Origin: an uncultured Croceitalea sp.
GTDB taxonomy: Bacteria > Bacteroidota > Bacteroidia > Flavobacteriales > Flavobacteriaceae
DNA length: 64,000 nucleotides
Assembly: GCA_947494805.1 (NCBI GenBank)
Contig: CANLWK010000003.1
Coordinates: 434,001-498,000, forward strand
Direction of reading: 5' to 3'
A program made the translations under genes and the position numbers. The notes beneath the pieces were generated by a model that saw only the letters and a list, made by a program, of their open reading frames with translations, made no database searches and was not told the origin of the DNA. Positions 15,981 to 23,443 of this stretch are shown piece after piece; within the stretch, counting starts at the first letter, position 1, and every line of letters starts with the position of its first letter.

Positions 15981-17231
15981 CTAACTGATTTTTTTGAACA
16001 AAACACATGCGTTATGCCCACCGAAACCAAAGGTATTGCTCATTGCAACATTAACCTCTCGTTCTTGTGCTTTATTTAATGTCAAATTTAGTGATGGGTC
16101 AATATTTTCATCAACTGTAGTATGGTTAATAGTAGGTGGAACCAAATTGTGTTTCATTGCCAAAATTGAGGCGATTGCCTCAATTGCTCCAGCAGCACCC
16201 AATAGATGACCGGTCATTGATTTTGTAGAATTGATATTGATGTTTGGCGCATGGCTGCCAAATACTTTTGAAATTGCTTTAAGCTCGGCTACGTCACCAA
16301 GTGGTGTCGACGTACCATGTGTATTGATAGCGTCAACATCTTCAGGTTTAAGGCCGGCATTTTCCAAACAATTTTCCATAACCTTAACTACACCTATGCC
16401 ATCTGGGTGCGGCGCCGTCATGTGATAGGCATCGCTTGATAATCCTCCGCCTACAACCTCAGCATATATTTTTGCGCCACGAGCCTTAGCGTGTTCGTAT
16501 TCTTCGAGTATCAATGCTCCGGCTCCTTCGCCTAGAACAAATCCGTCTCGAGTAGCATCAAATGGTCTTGAAGCCGTTTCAGGACTATCGTTTCTGGTAG
16601 ACAAGGCATGCATAGCATTGAAACCTCCCATACCGGCAATCGTTACTGCTGCCTCACTACCACCGGTGACCACCACATTACAATGCCCTAAACGAATGTA
16701 GTTCAAAGCATCTATCATAGCATTTGCCGAAGAAGCACAAGCCGAAACAGTTGTATAATTAGGGCCCATGAAGCCATGTTTTATTGAAATATTGCCTGGC
16801 GCAATATCTGCAATCATCTTAGGAATGAAAAAGGGATTGAACCTCGGTGTACCGTCGCCTTGTGCGTAGTTCATGACCTCATTCTGAAAGGTCTCTAAAC
16901 CACCAATACCAGCTCCCCAAACGACCCCAACCTTAAACTTATCTATTTTATCTAAATCTAAGCCTGAATCTACTATAGCTTCATCAGAAGAAACGAGTGC
17001 ATATTGCGCGAAACGATCGAGCTTTCTAGCCTCCTTTCTATCAAAAAAGTTCAATGGGTCGTACCCTTTAAGCTCACAAGCAAACTTGGTCTTGAACTTT
17101 TCAGTATCATAATATGTTATAGGGGCCGAACCACTTTTGCCGTTCTTTAGTCCATCCCAATAGGTTTCGATGTCGTTTCCAATCGGTGTCAAAGCACCTA
17201 AGCCTGTAACTACAACTCGTTTTAATTGCAT
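15981..17231 (-). CDS. fabF: Beta-ketoacyl-[acyl-carrier-protein] synthase II
   Basis: Condensing enzyme of fatty acid elongation. The 416-residue protein shows the KAS Cys-His-His triad: the nucleophile in VSACASSANAM (about residue 164), His in NTHGTSTPLGD and His in STKSMTGHLLGAAG, plus the C-terminal NTFGFGGHNACVLF. It lies downstream of acpP, separated by a terminator-like hairpin that would allow more acyl carrier protein than synthase to be made. Confidence 0.97.
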   Translation of the reverse strand: MQLKRVVVTGLGALTPIGNDIETYWDGLKNGKSGSAPITYYDTEKFKTKFACELKGYDPLNFFDRKEARKLDRFAQYALVSSDEAIVDSGLDLDKIDKFKVGVVWGAGIGGLETFQNEVMNYAQGDGTPRFNPFFIPKMIADIAPGNISIKHGFMGPNYTTVSACASSANAMIDALNYIRLGHCNVVVTGGSEAAVTIAGMGGFNAMHALSTRNDSPETASRPFDATRDGFVLGEGAGALILEEYEHAKARGAKIYAEVVGGGLSSDAYHMTAPHPDGIGVVKVMENCLENAGLKPEDVDAINTHGTSTPLGDVAELKAISKVFGSHAPNININSTKSMTGHLLGAAGAIEAIASILAMKHNLVPPTINHTTVDENIDPSLNLTLNKAQEREVNVAMSNTFGFGGHNACVLFKKIS

Positions 17232-17267
17232 AACACTATTGTTTAAACCTATTTACCAATTGAAATT

Positions 17268-17305
17268 AAAAAAAAATATCCATGCGGAAAGATTACCGCA
17301 TGGAT
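17268..17305 (-). terminator. Terminator or attenuator between acpP and fabF
   Basis: On the minus strand ATCCATGCGG pairs with CCGCATGGAT (10 bp, 8-nt loop), followed by a T-rich run (complement of 17268-17277). It lies 37 bp before the fabF start codon. Partial readthrough would set the acpP to fabF ratio. Confidence 0.75.
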
Positions 17306-17336
17306 AATTACTAATCTTTAGTAAGATATCATAAAA

Positions 17337-17570
17337 TTACTTTGCTTCTTCTATATAGCTTATTGCTTGACCAACAGTGGCAATGTTCTCAGCTTGATCG
17401 TCTGGAATTTGAATATCGAATTCTTTTTCGAATTCCATGATAAGTTCAACAGTGTCCAATGAATCTGCACCCAAATCGTTGGTAAAACTTGCTTCAGAAA
17501 CAACTTCATTTTCATCAACACCTAATTTATCAACGATGATAGCTTTTACTCTTGATGCAATGTCTGACAT
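17337..17570 (-). CDS. acpP: Acyl carrier protein
   Basis: A 77-residue acidic helical protein carrying acyl chains on phosphopantetheine. Ser37 in [19 protein letters not shown] is the attachment site. Length and sequence are canonical. First gene of the acpP-fabF-rnc block; a -7-like TATTTTTG is on the minus strand at 17602-17609, 32 bp upstream of the start codon, without a clear -33 box. Confidence 0.98.
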   Translation of the reverse strand: MSDIASRVKAIIVDKLGVDENEVVSEASFTNDLGADSLDTVELIMEFEKEFDIQIPDDQAENIATVGQAISYIEEAK

Positions 17571-17729
17571 AATAATATCGGTTTTAAAAATTTAATCGGG
17601 GCAAAAATATAAAACTTTGGATTAATTACACTATTTGTCGATAAAATGTACTGTAAATTACCGATTTATGAGACTTCACCTTAACTTAGCCCGGTAGAAT
17701 AATAGGTTTATCAAAGTGCTTAACACCCA

Positions 17730-18302
17730 ATGAAAAACATCGTTATACTCGCCTCTGGATCTGGGTCGAACGCAGAAAACATCATTACTTTTTTTAAAGA
17801 CAATCCATTGGTCAAGGTAACAAGTGTGCTTACCAATAAGAATACTTCAGGTGTTATTGAGCGCTGTCAACGCCTTAAAATTCCAGTATTGGCCTTTAAC
17901 CGAGCGGCCTTCTATGATACCACTACTGTAATTGACGCCATTAAATCCCAACATGTTGATTTGATTGTTTTGGCAGGGTTTCTTTGGAGGGTTCCCCAAG
18001 AATTTATTGAGGCTTTTCCAAATAAAATTATCAACATACACCCAGCGTTATTGCCAAAATATGGCGGCAAGGGTATGTATGGTAACCATGTACATAGAGC
18101 TGTAAAAGAACATCAAGAAACTGAAACTGGCATTACCGTTCACTATGTCAATGAAAACTATGATGAAGGGGCCATTATCTATCAGGCCAAAACAACTGTT
18201 TCCTGTTCTGATTCGCCAGATGATATCGCCCAGAAAGTACATCAACTTGAATATGAACACTTTCCAAAAGTCATTGAAAAATTGTTGAAAACAGATGGCT
18301 AA
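17730..18302 (+). CDS. purN: Phosphoribosylglycinamide formyltransferase
   Basis: Transfers a formyl group from 10-formyl-tetrahydrofolate to GAR in purine synthesis. The 190-residue protein has the phosphate-binding start ILASGSGSNAENI, the catalytic region INIHPALLPKYGGKG with its His, and the catalytic Asp in NYDEGAIIYQ. Divergent from acpP. Its last 8 bases overlap the start of the RNase H gene, so the two are translationally coupled. Confidence 0.95.
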   Translation: MKNIVILASGSGSNAENIITFFKDNPLVKVTSVLTNKNTSGVIERCQRLKIPVLAFNRAAFYDTTTVIDAIKSQHVDLIVLAGFLWRVPQEFIEAFPNKIINIHPALLPKYGGKGMYGNHVHRAVKEHQETETGITVHYVNENYDEGAIIYQAKTTVSCSDSPDDIAQKVHQLEYEHFPKVIEKLLKTDG

Positions 18303-18930
18303 AAAGCAAAAGTTTTATGTGGTCTGGAAAGGAAAACACCCAGGTATTTTTGAGTCTTGGGATGATTGCAAAGCACAGATTGAAGGCTTTAAAGGGGCAC
18401 AATACAAATCATTTTCTACTTTTCAAGAAGCGAAAAAGGCCTTTAACAGTAATTACCTAGAATATAAAGGAAAGAAAAAAGGGAAATCTGAACTCACACC
18501 TGAAGAGTTATTGAAAATCGGAGAACCTAATATGCATTCCATATCCGTAGACGCGGCCTCAAGTGGCAACCCCGGTAAAATGGAGTATCAAGGCGTAGAC
18601 ACCAAAACAAAGAAAAAGCTTTTCAAACAAGGGCCTTTTCAAGAAGGCACGAACAATATTGGTGAATTTTTGGCCCTAGTGCATGGCCTTGCTTTTTTGA
18701 AACAGCAAAAAAGTGATCGTATCATTTATTCAGACTCTCGAATTGCTATAGGATGGGTACAAAAGAAGCATTGCAAGACCAACTTAAAACCCAACGCCAA
18801 GAATAAAAACATCTTTGAGTTGATTGGCAGAGCCGAAAACTGGCTCAAAACCAATCGTTTCAATACCCCAATTGTTAAATGGGAGACAAAAGCTTGGGGC
18901 GAAATACCTGCCGATTTTGGAAGAAAATAG
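18295..18930 (+). CDS. Ribonuclease H with N-terminal hybrid-binding domain
   Basis: A 211-residue RNase H1-type enzyme that cuts RNA in RNA-DNA hybrids. Residues about 1-48 form the viroplasmin/hybrid-binding domain (YVVWKGKHPGIFESWDDC). Residues about 75-211 form the nuclease: the catalytic acids appear in ISVDAASSGNPGKMEY, GTNNIGEFLALVHGL and IIYSDSRIAIGWV, with a final Asp in GEIPADFGRK. It starts inside the end of purN. Confidence 0.9.
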   Translation: MAKKQKFYVVWKGKHPGIFESWDDCKAQIEGFKGAQYKSFSTFQEAKKAFNSNYLEYKGKKKGKSELTPEELLKIGEPNMHSISVDAASSGNPGKMEYQGVDTKTKKKLFKQGPFQEGTNNIGEFLALVHGLAFLKQQKSDRIIYSDSRIAIGWVQKKHCKTNLKPNAKNKNIFELIGRAENWLKTNRFNTPIVKWETKAWGEIPADFGRK

Positions 18931-18969
18931 TTGTATAAATAGAAGTATATTTGCAGCAAATTTTACTAG

Positions 18970-19896
18970 ATGGGCAAACTCCTTATAGTCGGTACGGTCG
19001 CTATCGATGAAATTGAAACTCCTTTCGGAAAAACAGGCAGAATACTTGGTGGGGCTGCTACTTTCATTGCATTGGCCGCTAACCAATTTAAAGTTAACCC
19101 TGGCATTGTTTCTATTGTAGGAGAAGATTTGCCAAAAGAGTACCTATCACTTTTACAAGAACACAATGTTGATATTTCTGGGGTTGAAATTGTTAAAGGT
19201 GGTAAAAATTTTTATTGGAAAGGTCGATACCATAATGACATGAACAGCCGTGACACTTTAATCACGGAACTGAACACCTTGGCTGATTTCAACCCAATTG
19301 TGCCAAATCATTTTAAGGATTCGGATGTTGTGATGTTGGGCAATTTAAACCCAAGTGTGCAAATGAGCGTAATCAATCAAATGGAAAAACGACCAAAGCT
19401 CATTATTTTGGATACCATGAACTTTTGGATGGACCATGCCCTCAACGATTTATTGACCGTTATCAAAAAGATTGATGTAATTACAATTAACGATGAAGAG
19501 GCAAGACAGCTGACCAATGAATATTCTTTGGTCAAAGCAGCAGAAAAAATTCATGAAATGGGTCCAAAATATGTGGTTATCAAGAAGGGTGAGCACGGAG
19601 CATTGCTATTTCACAAAAAGAGCATCTTCTTTGCCCCAGCATTGCCATTAGAAGAAGTTTTTGATCCAACTGGTGCCGGCGATACATTTGCAGGTGGTTT
19701 TGCGGGCTATTTGGCCGCCACTAAAAATGTGTCTTTTGAAAACATGAAGAACGCAGTAATACACGGTTCAAACCTTGCATCTTTCTGTGTAGAAAAGTTT
19801 GGCACAGAACGCATGCTAAACCTAAAAAAAGAAGAAATTGATAAAAGGCTGCATCAGTTTAAAGCATTGACGCAGTTCAATATTGAATTAGAATAA
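18970..19896 (+). CDS. PfkB family carbohydrate kinase
   Basis: A 308-residue sugar or nucleoside kinase of the ribokinase fold. The N-terminal GTVAIDEIETPFGKTGRILGG and the C-terminal DPTGAGDTFAGGFAGYLA (anion hole and catalytic Asp) are clear. The substrate cannot be deduced; an adenosine- or inosine-type nucleoside would suit its position between purine genes. A -7-like TATATTTG lies at 18946-18953. A terminator follows the stop. Confidence 0.9.
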   Translation: MGKLLIVGTVAIDEIETPFGKTGRILGGAATFIALAANQFKVNPGIVSIVGEDLPKEYLSLLQEHNVDISGVEIVKGGKNFYWKGRYHNDMNSRDTLITELNTLADFNPIVPNHFKDSDVVMLGNLNPSVQMSVINQMEKRPKLIILDTMNFWMDHALNDLLTVIKKIDVITINDEEARQLTNEYSLVKAAEKIHEMGPKYVVIKKGEHGALLFHKKSIFFAPALPLEEVFDPTGAGDTFAGGFAGYLAATKNVSFENMKNAVIHGSNLASFCVEKFGTERMLNLKKEEIDKRLHQFKALTQFNIELE

Positions 19897-19902
19897 CCAT
19901 AC

Positions 19903-19934
19903 GCCCTGAATTTTCAGGGCTTTTTTATTTTTTT
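19903..19934 (+). terminator. Terminator directly ahead of purF
   Basis: GCCCTGA, loop ATTT, TCAGGGC, then T-rich sequence to 19934. It ends 5 bp before the purF ATG at 19940, leaving no room for a separate promoter, so purF would depend on readthrough. Confidence 0.8.
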
Positions 19935-19939
19935 GAAAA

Positions 19940-21838
19940 ATGAGTGATGCTATCAAGCATGAATGTGGAATCTCACTGATTCGTTTATTAAAGCCTCTTG
20001 AATATTACAAGGAGAAATATGGTACTGCCTTTTATGGGGTAAACAAGATGTACCTAATGATGGAAAAACAGCACAACCGTGGCCAAGACGGCGCCGGTTT
20101 TGCAAGTATCAAATTGGATATGAACCCAGGTGAACGCTATATGAGCAGGGTTCGTTCAAGTCAGCAGCAACCCATTCAAGACATTTTTAAGCAGATCAAT
20201 GACCGAATCAATACGGCTATTACCGAAAATCCGGATTTAAAAGATGATGTTGCCAGACAAAAAAAGGAGATTCCGTATATAGGCGAGTTATTACTGGGTC
20301 ACGTGCGCTATGGCACCTTTGGCAAGAACAGCATAGAAAGTGTACATCCATTTCTGAGACAGAATAATTGGATGCATCGAAACCTTATTGTTGCCGGAAA
20401 TTTTAACATGACCAATGTTGATGAGCTTTTTGGCAATTTGATTGAGTTGGGGCAACACCCAAAAGAAATGGCCGATACCATTACCGTAATGGAAAAGATT
20501 GGACACTTCTTAGATGACGCGGTTGCTAAACTATATAAGCAAATCAAAAAAGAAGGGTATAATAAAAGGGAGGCCTCACCACTAATAGCCGAGCGCTTGA
20601 ATGTTGCCAAGGTATTGAGAAAAGCGGCAAAAAACTGGGACGGTGGTTATGCCATGGGCGGTCTTTTAGGCCATGGAGATGCCTTTCTGTTACGTGATCC
20701 CGCTGGTATCAGACCAAGCTACTATTATAAGGACGACGAAGTTGTAGTTGTGGCCTCTGAACGACCCGTGATTCAAACAGTGTTCAATGTCAAATATGAT
20801 GAAATCAAAGAGCTTGACCCAGGTCATGCCATTGTCATCAAAAAGAGCGGAAAAGTTTCTTTTGAAGAAATATTGACCCCAACAGAACGAAAAGCATGTT
20901 CCTTTGAGCGCATTTATTTCTCAAGGGGAAGCGATAAAGAAATCTATCAAGAGCGAAAGAAACTCGGAAAGCTGGTCTTTCCAGAAATTCTAAAGGCAAT
21001 AGATAACGACATTGTGAATTCGGTCTTTTCGTACATCCCCAATACAGCTGAAACATCTTTCTTGGGTATGGTCAGAGAAGCACAAAACTATCTTAACAAT
21101 AAGAAAGAAGAACAGATTTTGGCATTAGGGTCTGATATTACAAAAGAACAATTACATAAAATTCTAGATGTTCGGCCAAGAATTGAAAAAGTAGCTATCA
21201 AAGATGCGAAACTAAGAACCTTTATTACCCAAGATAGTAGTCGCGATGATTTGGTAGCGCACGTTTACGACATTTCATATGGTTCTGTAAAACCTGAAGA
21301 TAATTTGGTCATTATAGATGATAGTATCGTTCGTGGCACTACTCTAAAAAAGAGCATTCTACGTATGTTGGACCGTTTAAATCCGAAGAAAATAGTGGTA
21401 GTCTCTTCTGCACCTCAAATTCGTTATCCCGATTGCTACGGTATTGATATGGCCAAGCTTGAAGATTTTGTGGCTTTCAAAGCAACATTGGCCTTACATG
21501 AAGAACATGGAACCGAGGATAAAATTGAAGCCATTTACAAGAAATGCTTGAACCAGGTTGATACTTCAGATTCTGACGTGGTCAACTATGTAAAAGAATT
21601 TTATGCATCATTTACCGCTGATGAAATTTCAAAAAAAATAGGTGAAATATTAAGCCCGGCCGACATTGGCTCAGAGGTTCAGATTATCTATCAAACCATA
21701 GAAAACCTGCATGTAGCTTGCCCTAAAAATTTGGGTGATTGGTACTTTACGGGTGACTACCCAACGCCAGGAGGCAACCGAGTGGTCAATAGGGCATTCA
21801 TTAACTTTTATGAAGGCAAAAACCAAAGAGCGTATTAG
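19940..21838 (+). CDS. purF: Amidophosphoribosyltransferase, long form
   Basis: First committed step of purine synthesis: PRPP plus glutamine to phosphoribosylamine. The 632-residue protein is longer than typical PurF (about 470-505). It opens with MSDAIKHECGISL, so Cys9 would become the N-terminal nucleophile after removal of an eight-residue propeptide, as in Bacillus PurF. The class II amidotransferase core includes NRGQDGAGFAS and LLGHVRYGTFGKNS; the PRPP-binding loop is NLVIIDDSIVRGTTLKKSI. The extra length lies in insertions such as residues 55-90 and a C-terminal extension. Flavobacteria may carry a shorter second PurF elsewhere, so this could be a specialised paralog. Confidence 0.88.
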   Translation: MSDAIKHECGISLIRLLKPLEYYKEKYGTAFYGVNKMYLMMEKQHNRGQDGAGFASIKLDMNPGERYMSRVRSSQQQPIQDIFKQINDRINTAITENPDLKDDVARQKKEIPYIGELLLGHVRYGTFGKNSIESVHPFLRQNNWMHRNLIVAGNFNMTNVDELFGNLIELGQHPKEMADTITVMEKIGHFLDDAVAKLYKQIKKEGYNKREASPLIAERLNVAKVLRKAAKNWDGGYAMGGLLGHGDAFLLRDPAGIRPSYYYKDDEVVVVASERPVIQTVFNVKYDEIKELDPGHAIVIKKSGKVSFEEILTPTERKACSFERIYFSRGSDKEIYQERKKLGKLVFPEILKAIDNDIVNSVFSYIPNTAETSFLGMVREAQNYLNNKKEEQILALGSDITKEQLHKILDVRPRIEKVAIKDAKLRTFITQDSSRDDLVAHVYDISYGSVKPEDNLVIIDDSIVRGTTLKKSILRMLDRLNPKKIVVVSSAPQIRYPDCYGIDMAKLEDFVAFKATLALHEEHGTEDKIEAIYKKCLNQVDTSDSDVVNYVKEFYASFTADEISKKIGEILSPADIGSEVQIIYQTIENLHVACPKNLGDWYFTGDYPTPGGNRVVNRAFINFYEGKNQRAY

Positions 21839-21903
21839 GCAAATATCTTATCCCAAGATTTATGCATTTCATCGATGATTTTAACATTTTAGCGTCTTTT
21901 TCA

Positions 21904-21932
21904 TTTGCCATCGACTGCTAAAGGTATATTAG
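21904..21932 (+). promoter_or_regulatory. Promoter of small RNA copy 1
   Basis: TTTG at 21904-21907, 17 bp, TATATTAG at 21925-21932. Weaker fit than the other copies but at the same distance from the conserved RNA block. Confidence 0.5.
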
Positions 21933-21937
21933 GGGCT

Positions 21938-22013
21938 ACCATAGCATAAGTAGGTTAAGTTCATGGTAAGATTTGGGGCAAAAAAGGTGGAGACTTCTCC
22001 ACCTTTTTTATTT
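21938..22013 (+). ncRNA. Candidate small RNA, copy 1 of 4
   Basis: About 75 nt: a 40-nt block starting ACCATAGCATAAGTAGG that is almost identical in four nearby copies, followed by a 13-bp hairpin (arms AAAAAAGGTGGAG and CTCCACCTTTTTT, loop ACTT, 21980-22009) ending in T-rich sequence. A promoter-like pair precedes it. The 5' CCAT can pair with the internal ATGG. A short frame beginning ATGGTAAGATTTGGG could code for MVRFG plus variable residues, but the variable part is the terminator stem, so RNA is the better reading. I cannot match it to a named family. Confidence 0.75.
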
Positions 22014-22121
22014 TCCAAAATCCCCGTTCTTCAAGATCTGTACTCTTTTTCTCTAGTTTTTATAATCCATTTAGAATCAAAAAGCACTTTAACCCAATTA
22101 CAGGGTTTTAAACTAAAAGCT

Positions 22122-22152
22122 TTTCTCATTGCAACGGCTTGGAATACATTTG
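22122..22152 (+). promoter_or_regulatory. Promoter of small RNA copy 2
   Basis: TTTC at 22122-22125, exactly 19 bp, then TACATTTG at 22145-22152, a perfect -7 consensus. Confidence 0.65.
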
Positions 22153-22156
22153 GAGA

Positions 22157-22230
22157 ACCATAGCATAAGTAGGTTAAGTTCATGGTAAGATTTGGGGAAA
22201 GAAGGCGGACATTGTCCGCCTTCTTTATTT
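22157..22230 (+). ncRNA. Candidate small RNA, copy 2 of 4
   Basis: Same 40-nt conserved block as copy 1 (identical from CCATAGC to TTTGGGG), followed by a different 13-bp hairpin: AAAGAAGGCGGAC, loop ATT, GTCCGCCTTCTTT at 22198-22226, then a T-rich end. Against copies 1 and 4 the stem differs at positions that change on both arms together (T-A to C-G, G-C to C-G), which is compensatory change and supports a structured RNA. Confidence 0.78.
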
Positions 22231-22338
22231 GTCTAAATCTTCATTCTTCAAGACCTGTACTCCTTTTCTTTAAATTTTATAATCCATTTAAAATCAAAAA
22301 GCACTTTAACCCAATTACAGGGTTTTTATCTAAAAGCT

Positions 22339-22369
22339 TTTCTCATTGCAGCAGCTTGGAATACATTTG
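22339..22369 (+). promoter_or_regulatory. Promoter of small RNA copy 3
   Basis: TTTC at 22339-22342, 19 bp, TACATTTG at 22362-22369, identical in layout to copy 2. Confidence 0.65.
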
Positions 22370-22373
22370 GAGA

Positions 22374-22446
22374 ACCATAGCATAAGTAGGTTAAGTTCAT
22401 GGTAAGATTTGGGGAAAGAAGGCGGACAATGTCCGCCTTCTTTATG
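22374..22446 (+). ncRNA. Candidate small RNA, copy 3 of 4
   Basis: Conserved block identical to copy 2; hairpin 22415-22443 has the same stem with loop AAT in place of ATT. The change falls in the loop only. Part of the 217-bp tandem duplication. Confidence 0.78.
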
Positions 22447-22460
22447 TTTGAATACCAAGG

Positions 22461-22484
22461 TTTTAACACTTTTAAGTGTTAAAA
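22461..22484. repeat. Perfect inverted repeat downstream of small RNA 3
   Basis: Arms TTTTAACACTT and AAGTGTTAAAA separated by 2 bp. It lies between small RNA copies 3 and 4 and resembles, in its outer half-sites, the inverted repeat at 23374-23396. A protein-binding site or a weak terminator are both possible. Confidence 0.5.
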
Positions 22485-22532
22485 TTTGTGATTTTGACCA
22501 ATCTGAGCACTTCAAAAATTTCTTAAAATTTC

Positions 22533-22563
22533 TTTGTTATTTCCCACAATACCAGTAATTTAG
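22533..22563 (+). promoter_or_regulatory. Promoter of small RNA copy 4
   Basis: TTTG at 22533-22536, 19 bp, TAATTTAG at 22556-22563. The -33 box and spacing are perfect; the -7 has one mismatch. Confidence 0.6.
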
Positions 22564-22568
22564 TTTTG

Positions 22569-22645
22569 CCATAGCATAAGTAGGTTAAGTTTATGGTAAG
22601 ATTTGGGACGAAAAGGGTGGAGACTTCTCCACCCTTTTCTATTGG
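22569..22645 (+). ncRNA. Candidate small RNA, copy 4 of 4
   Basis: Same conserved block with only TTCATGG changed to TTATGG and a GAC end, then a 12-bp hairpin AAAAGGGTGGAG, loop ACTT, CTCCACCCTTTT at 22611-22638. The core stem matches copy 1; the added G-C pair is matched on both arms. The upstream spacer is unrelated to that of copies 2 and 3, so the conserved part is the RNA and its promoter. Confidence 0.78.
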
Positions 22646-22663
22646 TTCCATTTGATATGGAAA

Positions 22664-22693
22664 TAAAAAAAGCGCAACACGAATGTTGCGCTT
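22664..22693 (-). terminator. Terminator of the superoxide dismutase gene
   Basis: Minus strand AAGCGCAACA, loop TTCG, TGTTGCGCTT followed by a T-run (complement of 22664-22670). It lies 27 bp beyond the sod stop codon. Confidence 0.85.
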
Positions 22694-22719
22694 AAAATCT
22701 TACAAAAGAAAGCGTATGC

Positions 22720-23328
22720 CTACTTGTTAGCGGCGTAGTACTCACCCACCTTATCCCAATTAATAACATTGAAAAAAGCAGCTACATAATCAGGTCTTCT
22801 ATTTTGGTAATTCAGATAATAAGCATGTTCCCATACATCCAAACCTAAAATTGGATGTCCTTCGCAACCCATGTTGGGCATAATGGGATTATCTTGATTT
22901 GGGGTAGAACAAACCTCAAGTTTTCCACCCTTATGTACGCACAACCAAGCCCATCCAGAACCGAATCTCGTTCCTGCCGCGGCACTGAATTTTTCTTTGA
23001 AACTGTCGAAAGAGCCAAAAGCATCATTAATGGCTTCCGCCAATTCGCCCGTAGGACTGCCTCCACCATTAGGTGACATTACTTCCCAAAATAAACTGTG
23101 GTTATAGAATCCGCCACCATTATTTCGTACAGGGCCATTGTTCATATCCAATCCTGAGAGGATGTCCATAATATCTTTTCCTTCTAAATCAGTACCAGCA
23201 ATGGCACCATTCAATTTTGTTGTATAACCGTTATGATGTTTGGTATGGTGAATCTCCATCGTACGAGCATCAATATGTGGTTCCAATGCATCATATGCAT
23301 ACGGTAATTTGGGCAGTTCAAAAGCCAT
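22720..23328 (-). CDS. Superoxide dismutase, iron/manganese family
   Basis: Dismutes superoxide to oxygen and hydrogen peroxide. The 202-residue protein has all four metal ligands in their usual settings: His in the N-terminal [12 protein letters not shown] region, His in NHSLFWEVM, and Asp and His in [16 protein letters not shown]. No signal peptide, so cytoplasmic. Metal preference cannot be fixed from motifs alone. It has its own terminator, and a palindrome overlaps its promoter region. Confidence 0.97.
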   Translation of the reverse strand: MAFELPKLPYAYDALEPHIDARTMEIHHTKHHNGYTTKLNGAIAGTDLEGKDIMDILSGLDMNNGPVRNNGGGFYNHSLFWEVMSPNGGGSPTGELAEAINDAFGSFDSFKEKFSAAAGTRFGSGWAWLCVHKGGKLEVCSTPNQDNPIMPNMGCEGHPILGLDVWEHAYYLNYQNRRPDYVAAFFNVINWDKVGEYYAANK

Positions 23329-23362
23329 AATATCTATGTTTTTAAGTTATTGTTCTGTTTAT

Positions 23363-23396
23363 CAAAAGTACAATTTTAACAAACAAATTGTTAAAA
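23363..23396 (-). promoter_or_regulatory. sod promoter with operator-like palindrome
   Basis: On the minus strand TACTTTTG (complement of 23363-23370) is a perfect -7 box. Directly upstream, 23374-23396 is an inverted repeat with 9-bp arms TTTTAACAA and TTGTTAAAA around 5 bp, covering where a -33 box would be. No good TTTG lies at the right distance, so an activator or a repressor acting here would be plausible. Confidence 0.5.
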
Positions 23397-23443
23397 ATAT
23401 ATGTTAACAAGATGGTAAGAATCCGTACTTTGCAATAAACTTT

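Larger units (their letters stand above)
22027..22230 (+). repeat. Tandem duplicated unit, first copy (spacer plus small RNA 2)
   Basis: A segment repeated 217 bp further on at 22244-22446, including about 130 bp of spacer (both contain TCAAAAAGCACTTTAACCC) and a whole small RNA gene. The copies differ by scattered substitutions. The spacer has no open frame of note. Confidence 0.85.
22244..22446 (+). repeat. Tandem duplicated unit, second copy (spacer plus small RNA 3)
   Basis: Second copy of the 217-bp unit at 22027-22230. It carries its own promoter and small RNA. Confidence 0.85.

Noticed and set aside
21961-22515. Peptides beginning MVRFG in the four-copy repeat
   Set aside because: Their variable parts are the terminator stems and stops differ between copies; paired stem changes fit RNA structure better than coding.
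21938-22645. The four-copy repeat as a CRISPR array
   Set aside because: Units are about 200 bp apart, spacers are partly duplicated, each unit has its own hairpin and promoter, and there are no cas genes.
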